Source: Bacteroidia bacterium (GTDB lineage Bacteria > Bacteroidota > Bacteroidia > Cytophagales > Cyclobacteriaceae). Taken from it: a DNA stretch of 5,289 bases. Position numbers and translations under genes: made by a program. The notes beneath the pieces were generated by a model. It made no database searches and had not been told where the DNA came from. It saw only the letters and a list, made by a program, of their open reading frames with translations. Below are positions 1 through 5,289 of the stretch, piece by piece (position 1 is the first letter of the stretch; the number at the start of each line of letters is the position of its first letter). The DNA lies in assembly GCA_016650355.1 (NCBI GenBank), contig JAENVX010000161.1, positions 1-5,289 on the forward strand. The letters run 5' to 3'.

Positions 1-740
1 AGATTTCCCAAATAAATCCACAAGAGTGCCGAAGGAATGAACGCCTGAAGAATAAACTTCTTCACAGAAAATATGCACCATAGGGAGACAAAAAATAATA
101 AAAGATGGATAACTGAAACTTTCTTTCGAAAAAAAAGTTGATCAATTTCATAGGTAATGACCCCCAGACAGGCCATCATGAGCGTGTCCTTTAACAGACC
201 TGACCCCCAAAAGAAAACGGAAGGAATAAAAAAAGCAGCAAACGCTATCTGCCTATGCAACTCTGGATACTTCCTATAAAAAGTCAGGAAGAACATCCAC
301 ATCCCAGCAAAACTCATTGCTGCAAAACAAATGGCTGTTGCAGAATAGGTTGAAAATGTAAAGAGATCAAAAAAGGCAGATAGTCGTATGATGAAGAATG
401 CTGAAGGATCAGTGAAGAAAGGTATTTGACTAGAGTACTTATAAAAACTCCCGTCATGAACTCCGTCTGAAAGCATAATGTCGAATCCCTTTCCTGGGGA
501 ATCTACAAAAGCTTCCCAGATATGCCTGCTGCCATGTGTGTGAAAATTGTACGTGTCCCCTCCACTGTAATAAAACTGGTAAATGACGCCCAACGCAATT
601 GCTCCAATAATTTTTATCGCAAGCGCAGGAAAGAAATATTTTCTGATGGTCGGATCTGTTACGTATGGCCTTATCAAATAGGCCAGTATAAAGAACAACA
701 TTGCCAATACCGGAGTAACAATAAGATCACGTAGTTCCAC
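1..740 (-). CDS. Polytopic membrane protein, GT-C/EpsG-like, partial (runs off left edge)
   Basis: The minus strand is open from a GTG at 740-738 to the window edge: 246 codons plus two bases, with the C-terminus missing. An in-frame TGA at 746-744 lies just upstream, so GTG is the first usable start; it places the first helix near the N-terminus. Hydrophobic segments lie at about residues 8-23, 36-56, 115-129, 132-155, 165-180, 186-199, 210-226 and 229-245. A polar, probably periplasmic loop (about 57-112) begins with YYSGGDTYNF (57-66), and a second motif, PSVFFWGSGLLKD, spans 173-185. I recall similar proteins in Cytophagales, usually annotated as hypothetical or glycosyltransferase/polymerase-like. 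An acidic motif in the first large loop suits GT-C enzymes or EpsG/Wzy-type polymerases, but no substrate can be named. It lies 23 bases after the TPR gene on the same strand, so co-transcription is likely. The purine-rich AGAAGG is 19 bases from the GTG, too far for a normal ribosome site; it abuts a tiny ATG-ACT-AAT-TAA frame (759-748). The reading frame is certain; the function is weakly supported. Confidence 0.85.
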   Translation of the reverse strand, partial: MELRDLIVTPVLAMLFFILAYLIRPYVTDPTIRKYFFPALAIKIIGAIALGVIYQFYYSGGDTYNFHTHGSRHIWEAFVDSPGKGFDIMLSDGVHDGSFYKYSSQIPFFTDPSAFFIIRLSAFFDLFTFSTYSATAICFAAMSFAGMWMFFLTFYRKYPELHRQIAFAAFFIPSVFFWGSGLLKDTLMMACLGVITYEIDQLFFRKKVSVIHLLLFFVSLWCIFSVKKFILQAFIPSALLWIYLGN

Positions 741-763
741 AGATCAATTAATTAGTCATCCTT

Positions 764-1969
764 CTAATCTCCCTTTTCTAATTTGTTCAACCTCCGCTTA
801 GCATCTTTATACGCCTCGTCTTTGCGGCCAGATATCCGCTTCACTTCTTTAAAATAATTCTTTGCCGTTGCTTTGTCACCTTGTTGTTCGCTTATCTCTC
901 CCAGTGCGATTAATGAAAAGAGGTAATATCCAGACTCCGTTGCACCAATCTCCTCTGCGTATTTCACGGCAAGTAAATAATACTTTTTCGCTTCGTCCAA
1001 CTTCCTGCGGCCTTCATATAGCTGTCCTAAATAAAAAGCTGCGTATCGGCCACTCGTTGCTTCATAACCAACTTGTGCGCTGTCAATTCTGGCAAGAATA
1101 TCTTTCCCTTCCTTGTCCAATTCAGTATTCATGCCTCGCGAATAAAGCATGCGGGCATAATATCTATGGAAGTAAGGATTATCGGGGTAGGTTTGATGAA
1201 GATACTCAGCTAATTGAAATGCCTGCGGCTGATTATTTTCATAGCTATTCGATATCCGCATCAACCACACCATGGCTTCTGTACGTGTGTAGAATGCATT
1301 GTAAGAAACTTCCTTTAATTGCTTGAGTCCAAGTTGCTTGTCGCCCTTCGGGAACAACCAGAGAACTGGCTTCAGGATCGGATAATTGTCGGGGACCCAA
1401 ACGGAGAAATAATTGTAAAGTGCATCACCAAATAGCAGTTCAGGACTCAAATAATTTTTTTCTTTGCACTCCTCAAGATAGTTTAAAGCCGTCCTCCCAA
1501 CTGACGCTGCCTTACCCCAGTTTTTACGCTCCTCATCGGCATACAACCGTCCTTTAAAACCATATGCTGCAGAAAGAAAAAAGGCAGCTTCGATTTTATA
1601 CTCCGGAAAATTTTTGTGAAGATTCTCCGCTACCATAATCGTACTGTCCATGTAAGCCATAAAACGGTCATCATGTGATGTGTTTTTTGGGTTCGGCAAG
1701 ATTTTCCACCATTCGCTTAGACCCAACAGAAAATAAGGAAGAGGATGCCAGGCATACTTTTGCTTAAACCACCTGAATTGTTGCTCTGCCTTCTCGAACT
1801 TAAAATTATAAAGATCGTTCAACGCCTGAGTGGCCTCAATCTGCACGGTAATATCTGTGATAAGGATAATTGTTGTATCCTTCTTTACTTGCGCGATAAC
1901 AGAACCGGAGATAAAAACCAGAAATAGCGACAGAATAAAAAAATTACGACTTTCGGCCCTGCAGTTCAT
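764..1969 (-). CDS. Secreted TPR-repeat protein
   Basis: This is a complete 401-residue frame from ATG (1969-1967) to TAG (766-764). The N-terminus is a standard Sec signal peptide: a polar n-region with Arg4 and Arg8, a hydrophobic core at about 10-25, and a likely cut after Ala26 (VIA before QVKK). Cys3 is not in a lipobox, so it is not a lipoprotein. The mature protein is helical and TPR-like. The clearest repeat-like units are at about 46-83 (ALNDLYNFKFEKAEQQF), 307-341 (YLGQLYEGRRKLDEAKKYY) and 347-382 (LGEISEQQGDKATAKNYF). The middle (about 178-240) is not classical TPR and contains GDALYNYFSVWVPDNYP and FPKGDKQLGLKQL; I recall this block in other Cytophagales TPR proteins of unknown role. 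It probably acts in the periplasm or at the outer membrane as a protein-binding scaffold. It is the first gene of a likely two-gene leftward operon with the membrane protein that follows 23 bases on, and is divergent from the gene at 2027. No enzymatic residues are visible. The gene call is firm; the biological role is unknown. Confidence 0.93.
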   Translation of the reverse strand: MNCRAESRNFFILSLFLVFISGSVIAQVKKDTTIILITDITVQIEATQALNDLYNFKFEKAEQQFRWFKQKYAWHPLPYFLLGLSEWWKILPNPKNTSHDDRFMAYMDSTIMVAENLHKNFPEYKIEAAFFLSAAYGFKGRLYADEERKNWGKAASVGRTALNYLEECKEKNYLSPELLFGDALYNYFSVWVPDNYPILKPVLWLFPKGDKQLGLKQLKEVSYNAFYTRTEAMVWLMRISNSYENNQPQAFQLAEYLHQTYPDNPYFHRYYARMLYSRGMNTELDKEGKDILARIDSAQVGYEATSGRYAAFYLGQLYEGRRKLDEAKKYYLLAVKYAEEIGATESGYYLFSLIALGEISEQQGDKATAKNYFKEVKRISGRKDEAYKDAKRRLNKLEKGD

Positions 1970-2026
1970 ATAATAATCTCGAAATAAACGGAAAAACTTT
2001 TACCTCTCAATAGTAACAATCAACTC
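1970..2026. promoter_or_regulatory. Divergent intergenic region, promoters presumed
   Basis: These 57 bases separate the start codons of two divergent genes, so both transcripts must start here or inside the opposite gene's 5' end. The region is AT-rich. I looked for the Bacteroidetes pattern (TTTG or TTG, about 19-21 bases, then TAnnTTTG) on both strands and found no good match, so no promoter element is placed. No clear Shine-Dalgarno sequence precedes either ATG, which is normal in Bacteroidetes. The call rests on gene layout only. Confidence 0.35.
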
Positions 2027-2659
2027 ATGCAAACGATCGAAGAGACAAAATCGTTATTCGCAGCTAATAAGAGGCTTACTTTTATTTTGTTATGTTTAAT
2101 AACCGTCCTTCTCCTTTACGTTAAAAAAACCTTCATTGAAAACGAGACTGCCGCGTTTGAATTTCTACAAGATCGGCCGGAAGGCGGCATTCTACAACTA
2201 ATAAGTGCACTCCAATTTTTAACCATTCCGCTCATCTACCTCTGGAAGTTTACGGTCATTGCATTCGTTATTTGGATAGGGTGTTTCATGTTTGGGTATC
2301 GAGTCACCTACAGCCAGTGTTGGGGAATCACGGTTGTTTCGGAATATATATTTATTGTACCGGAAGTCTTGAAGATTTGCTGGTTTATGTTCATTGAAAC
2401 AGATCCAAACCTACTTGTCATCCGTGCATTCTATCCTTTTTCCATGATGACTTTCTTCGATTATTCTGAAATCGACCCAAAATATGCCTACCCACTTAAA
2501 GCCTTAAATATTTTTGAGATCTTCTATTGGATTCTTCTTGTAACGGGTGTTCACTTTTTCTCCCGAAAGGAAAAAAAACAGGCCTGGATTATTGTGTTGA
2601 GCTCGTACGTGCTGATCTTTTTGTTTTGGATACTGTTTTACATTATTGTTTATAAATAA
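2027..2659 (+). CDS. Uncharacterised five-helix integral membrane protein
   Basis: This is a complete 210-residue frame ending in TAA. After a short polar start there are about five hydrophobic segments: roughly 17-32, 65-89, 99-122, 159-178 and 186-208. The loop between helices 1 and 2 is acidic and polar (NETAAFEFLQDRPEGG, 39-54), and the loop between helices 3 and 4 holds ETDPNLLVIR and DYSEIDPKYAYPL (about 124-158). A basic KEKK cluster lies at 181-184. The size and helix spacing resemble small Yip1/DUF1282-type membrane proteins, but I see no diagnostic motif and would not assign the family. No signal peptidase site or catalytic motif is visible, so it is probably an inner-membrane protein. 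It shares its strand with the DUF2723 gene 114 bases downstream; because that gap carries its own candidate promoter, the two need not form one transcript. It is divergent from the TPR gene. The coding call is supported by a long open frame with membrane-protein composition; the function is unknown. Confidence 0.88.
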   Translation: MQTIEETKSLFAANKRLTFILLCLITVLLLYVKKTFIENETAAFEFLQDRPEGGILQLISALQFLTIPLIYLWKFTVIAFVIWIGCFMFGYRVTYSQCWGITVVSEYIFIVPEVLKICWFMFIETDPNLLVIRAFYPFSMMTFFDYSEIDPKYAYPLKALNIFEIFYWILLVTGVHFFSRKEKKQAWIIVLSSYVLIFLFWILFYIIVYK

Positions 2660-2693
2660 TCCAACAGTTAGAAATGTTAAAAAGTTGGTTGCT

Positions 2694-2725
2694 TTTGCCC
2701 CTTACTCACTTACCCTTAAATTTTG
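2694..2725 (+). promoter_or_regulatory. Candidate Bacteroidetes-type promoter for the DUF2723 gene
   Basis: TTTG at 2694-2697 is followed after 20 bases by AAATTTTG at 2718-2725, which matches the Bacteroidetes -7 consensus TAnnTTTG at all but its first base. The spacing agrees with the known -33/-7 arrangement. Transcription would start near 2732, giving a leader of about 40 bases before the ATG at 2774. The short AT-rich motif could occur by chance, so this is a prediction from pattern only. Confidence 0.4.
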
Positions 2726-2758
2726 GACTATTTTTCCTATTTTCGCCCCTTAAATTTT
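2713..2758 (+). repeat. Perfect 12-bp direct repeat upstream of the DUF2723 gene
   Basis: CCCTTAAATTTT occurs at 2713-2724 and again at 2747-2758, identical in all 12 bases, with starts 34 bp apart (about three helical turns). The first copy overlaps the candidate -7 element; the second ends 15 bases before the start codon. Each copy contains the palindromic core TTAAATTT or AAATTT. It could be a paired operator, a duplicated promoter element, or chance in a low-complexity spacer. Confidence 0.5.
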
Positions 2759-2773
2759 CCGTAAAACGATAGC

Positions 2774-4825
2774 ATGAACTTTCAGAAGCTTAATAACATC
2801 ACTGGATGGATTGTTTTTGGCATAGCGCTGATCATCTATTGCATCACTTTCGAGGAAACAGCAAGTTACTGGGATGTAGGCGAGTTCATTGCTGTTTCTT
2901 ATAAACTTATGGTTTCACACCCGCCAGGAGCGCCTTTGTTTATGTTGCTTGGACGGATATTTTCTTTCCTTTCGTTTGGTGATGTAACCAAGGTTGCCTA
3001 CTGGATCAACTTCATGAGTGTGCTTGCCAGTGCCTTTACCATTCTATTTCTATTTTGGTCAATTACACTCCTGGCGCGCAAGCTAATGGGTATCTCTAAA
3101 CTGCATGAATTAACTTCAGAGAAAACGTGGGTATTGATGGGTGCCGGTTTGGTAGGAGCATTGACCTATACTTTTTCTGATTCGTTCTGGTTTTCAGCCG
3201 TGGAAGGTGAGGTGTATGGAATGTCATCCTTCTTTACGGCCATCGTAGTTTGGGGAGTTTTGAAATGGGATGTTATAGAAGATGAAAGCAAAGCGAATCG
3301 GTGGTTGATCCTGATAGCATACATCATGGGTTTGTCCATTGGTATACATATGCTTAACCTGGTTACAGTGCCAGCCTTAGGATTGATCTACTACTTTAAG
3401 AAGTATCAACCTAGTCGTTGGGGCATTATTGCCGCACTGGCTGTAAGTGTAGGCATCGTTATTTTCATCAACGACATTATTGTACCTGGGCTGCCATCTA
3501 TGGCTGGTGGGTTCGAGCTATTTTTTGTAAACAATCTAAGCTTGCCTTTCGGATCCGGTGTGATTGTCTTTTGTGCGTTGATAATTGGTGTTTTGGTTTT
3601 CGGAATTCGCTATTCGCATCAAAAAGATAAACCGGTTCTTAATACTTTTTTACTTGCAACCACTTTTATACTTATTGGCTACTGCTCGTATGCGACCATT
3701 GTTATTCGATCCAACTTTGATCCTCCAATCAATGAGAATGCTCCGAAGGATGTTATGAGTTTTGTTAGGTATCTGAAGCGCGAGCAATACGGCAGTCGTC
3801 CTTTACTTTATGGAAATTATTTCACTGCAGAACCTGTTGGCGTAATCTATGGTGCCTCGGTGTACACAAAGGGAAAAGACAAATACGAAATTACAGACCG
3901 GAAATTTGAGTATGAATACGATGCCAGCCATAAAACAATTTTACCAAGAGTCTGGAATGCTGAACATAAAGCTACCTATGAAAGTATCCTTGGTTTAAAG
4001 GATGGCGAAAAACCAACATTTACCCAAAACATGTATTTCATGTTCCGCCATCAGATTGGCACCATGTACGTCCGTTACTTCATGTGGAATTACGCAGGCC
4101 GCGAAAGCGATGAGCAGGGTGCTGATTGGCTTGCACCTCCCAGCTGGTTTGAGAAAGTACCACAGGCGCTAGCTGAGAACCGCGGACGCAACAATTACTT
4201 CATGATTCCATTTGTTCTCGGTCTGATTGGAATGTTCTACCAATTTCTCAAAGACACAAAAAACTTCGCAGTGGTAGGGCTGCTGTTTATTATGTTGGGT
4301 GTAGCCATTGTGGTATACTTAAATTCCCCGCCCGTTGAACCGCGTGAACGTGATTATATCTACGCAGGGTCAACGTATGCCTTTGCCTTTTGGATTGGCT
4401 TTGCAGTAATTGCTATTGCAGAATTTTTTAACCGCTATCTAAAAAATCTTAAAACCTCTGCTGTTGTTGCAACTATGCTAGCCCTGTCAGCACCAACACT
4501 TATGGCTTTTCAGGGATGGGATGACCATGATCGCTCGGATCGATTTTTTTCAGTTGATTCAGCAAAAAATTATTTAGCTACTTGCGCTCCGAATGCGATT
4601 ATCTTCACGGGTGGAGATAACGATACCTTCCCGTTGTGGTATGCGCAAGAGGTTGAAGGCTTCAGAACTGATGTTAGGGTTGTGGTCTTGAGCTATTTCA
4701 ATACGGACTGGTATATTGATCAATCCACCAGACCGGCTTATGAATCGCAGGCTTTCCCTTACACATTATCCCTAAAAGATTATCAGCAAGGGGGACCCAA
4801 TGACTATTTACCTTTTTCTGATTAA
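2774..4825 (+). CDS. DUF2723 (GT117/TMEM260-like) membrane glycosyltransferase, N-terminal 683 residues, ended by a premature in-frame TAA
   Basis: Starting at ATG 2774, this frame encodes a large polytopic protein of the DUF2723 family. DUF2723 proteins have a GT-C type fold; human TMEM260, of the same family (CAZy GT117), is a protein O-mannosyltransferase, so this one probably transfers a lipid-linked sugar on the outer face of the inner membrane. The bacterial substrate is not known from the sequence. After helix 1 (about 11-27) comes the acidic WDVGEF motif (33-38), the expected catalytic or metal-binding loop, then HPPGAP (49-54). Further landmarks are AVEGEVYGM (142-150), GIHMLNLVTVP (190-200), PVEPRERDYIYAGS (520-533), GWDDHDRS (581-588) and GGDNDTFPLWYAQEVEGF (613-630). 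About ten or more helices are visible up to residue 579, after which a soluble domain begins. Bacteroidetes homologues are usually about 1000 residues or longer. Here TAA stops translation at codon 684, inside the soluble part, although the same frame continues with family-like sequence. The membrane and catalytic portion is complete, so the shortened product might still insert, but its C-terminal domain would be lost. Confidence 0.92.
   Translation: MNFQKLNNITGWIVFGIALIIYCITFEETASYWDVGEFIAVSYKLMVSHPPGAPLFMLLGRIFSFLSFGDVTKVAYWINFMSVLASAFTILFLFWSITLLARKLMGISKLHELTSEKTWVLMGAGLVGALTYTFSDSFWFSAVEGEVYGMSSFFTAIVVWGVLKWDVIEDESKANRWLILIAYIMGLSIGIHMLNLVTVPALGLIYYFKKYQPSRWGIIAALAVSVGIVIFINDIIVPGLPSMAGGFELFFVNNLSLPFGSGVIVFCALIIGVLVFGIRYSHQKDKPVLNTFLLATTFILIGYCSYATIVIRSNFDPPINENAPKDVMSFVRYLKREQYGSRPLLYGNYFTAEPVGVIYGASVYTKGKDKYEITDRKFEYEYDASHKTILPRVWNAEHKATYESILGLKDGEKPTFTQNMYFMFRHQIGTMYVRYFMWNYAGRESDEQGADWLAPPSWFEKVPQALAENRGRNNYFMIPFVLGLIGMFYQFLKDTKNFAVVGLLFIMLGVAIVVYLNSPPVEPRERDYIYAGSTYAFAFWIGFAVIAIAEFFNRYLKNLKTSAVVATMLALSAPTLMAFQGWDDHDRSDRFFSVDSAKNYLATCAPNAIIFTGGDNDTFPLWYAQEVEGFRTDVRVVVLSYFNTDWYIDQSTRPAYESQAFPYTLSLKDYQQGGPNDYLPFSD
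4823..4825 (+). other. Premature in-frame TAA inside the DUF2723 gene
   Basis: This codon sits between GAT (Asp683) and AAA ATC AGC. The frame on both sides is the same, so one base substitution explains it without an indel; GAA, AAA, CAA or TTA are each one change away. The flanking residues (GGPNDYLPFSD before, KISSIDAKQY after) read as one continuous family sequence with no missing segment. A run of six A's covers the end of the codon and what follows, which makes a sequencing or assembly error possible. Confidence 0.85.
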
Positions 4826-5289
4826 AAAATCAGCAGCATCGATGCCAAGCAATATATTGGATTGCTCAGTAAGAATTATCCTCAATTAAGAAATGGAGAT
4901 CGGAATATTGTACCAAGCAAAATAATGACATTGGAAGTCAATGAATCCGATGTGATTGCTAAAGGCATAGTCCCCAAGGGAATGGATAGTCTTTTGGTAA
5001 ACAGAATGAATTGGAAATTATTGGGTGGTGGTTTAGAGAAAAAAGACCTCGCAATTATTGACTTAATTGTAACTAATAATTGGGAACGCCCACTTTATTT
5101 CAACAACACATCACTTTCTCAGATTAATATAGATCTAACACCCTATATGGTTCAGGAGGGAATGGCGATGAGGTTGTTGCCTGTCAAGAACCCTGATCCT
5201 AGAAAGAACTTTGTGAGCACCGAAGTGATGTACGATAACATGATTAACAAATATCATTATCGTGGCCTTGATAACCCAAAGGTGTACTA
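4826..5289 (+). pseudogene. Downstream remainder of the DUF2723 gene, same frame, partial (runs off right edge)
   Basis: After the TAA the same frame stays open for 154 codons plus two bases to the window end. The sequence is typical of the C-terminal soluble part of bacterial DUF2723 proteins: DAKQYIGLLSKNYPQLRNGD (segment residues 6-25), GIVPKGMDSLLV (47-58), EKKDLAIIDLIVTNNWERPL (71-90), YFNNTSLSQINIDLTPY (91-107) and RLLPVKNP (116-123). KYHYRGLDNPKVY (142-154) ends the visible part. There is no new promoter or ribosome site at its start. The first in-frame ATG is at 4925-4927, inside a conserved stretch, and a TTG occurs at 4862-4864; translation from either would give only a fragment of the domain. 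I therefore read it as the second half of one gene and not as a separate gene. If the TAA is a sequencing error, 2774 to 5289 is one coding region still missing its 3' end. The continued absence of stops and intact motifs imply the stop is recent or artefactual. Confidence 0.75.

Noticed and set aside
522..734. Plus-strand frame of 70 codons
   Set aside because: It is antisense to the minus-strand membrane protein, whose frame is open over all 740 bases and has strong membrane-protein character.
862..1326. Open plus-strand frame of 154 codons opposite the TPR gene, and a shorter one at 1745-1927
   Set aside because: Both lie wholly antisense to a well-supported gene with a signal peptide and TPR-like repeats, and their translations show no recognisable domain or coherent composition.
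2661..2697. Possible terminator hairpin CCAAC...GTTGG after the five-helix protein gene
   Set aside because: The stem is only 5 bp with an 18-base loop, and the following T-run is interrupted; this is not convincing as an intrinsic terminator.
3418..3630. Plus-strand frame of 70 codons inside the DUF2723 gene
   Set aside because: It is an alternate-frame shadow; its Cys- and His-rich translation is the usual by-product of hydrophobic coding sequence read in another frame.
4823..4825. Alternative genetic code in which TAA is a sense codon
   Set aside because: The gene at 2027 ends normally with TAA (2657-2659) where the protein runs out, and reading on there soon meets TAG. Bacteroidetes are not known to reassign TAA.
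4815..4835. Frameshift at the six-A run as the cause of the break
   Set aside because: The frame before and after the stop is the same, so a single indel cannot account for the stop; a one-base substitution is simpler.
4925..5289. Independent gene starting at ATG 4925
   Set aside because: The conserved DUF2723 sequence begins well before this ATG, right after the stop, so the ATG is an internal methionine codon and not a natural gene start.

Overview
The window looks like chromosomal DNA of a Bacteroidetes bacterium, most likely of the order Cytophagales. The evidence is AT-rich sequence with weak ribosome binding sites, a large DUF2723 (GT117-type) membrane protein, and two other proteins whose sequence style I associate with that order. 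That placement rests on remembered family resemblance, not on a search. I see no tRNA, rRNA, CRISPR array, insertion sequence or other mobile element. The longest stretch without a gene is about 114 bases.

Layout. Two genes are read leftwards from about position 1969: a secreted TPR-repeat protein (1969 to 764) and, 23 bases further on, a polytopic membrane protein that starts at a GTG codon (740) and runs off the left edge. Its 246 visible codons contain GGDT and GSGLLKD motifs. Two genes are read rightwards from position 2027: an uncharacterised five-helix membrane protein (2027 to 2659) and the large DUF2723 protein (from 2774). A 57-base divergent spacer separates the two pairs. The 114-base gap before the DUF2723 gene holds a plausible Bacteroidetes-type promoter and a 12-bp perfect direct repeat whose copies start 34 bp apart.

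The most notable point is at 4823-4825, where an in-frame TAA interrupts the DUF2723 gene. The same frame stays open from there to the right edge, for another 154 codons, and encodes what looks like the normal continuation of the family. The gene is therefore a single-stop pseudogene, a gene with one sequencing error, or (least likely) a readthrough case.

Function. DUF2723 proteins are GT-C type membrane glycosyltransferases; the human relative TMEM260 is a protein O-mannosyltransferase. The leftward membrane protein also resembles polytopic GT-C/EpsG-type envelope proteins, and its partner is a secreted TPR protein. A cell-envelope or glycan role for the neighbourhood is a reasonable inference but is not proven by the sequence. 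I found no convincing sign of a new defence, mobile or RNA-based system.
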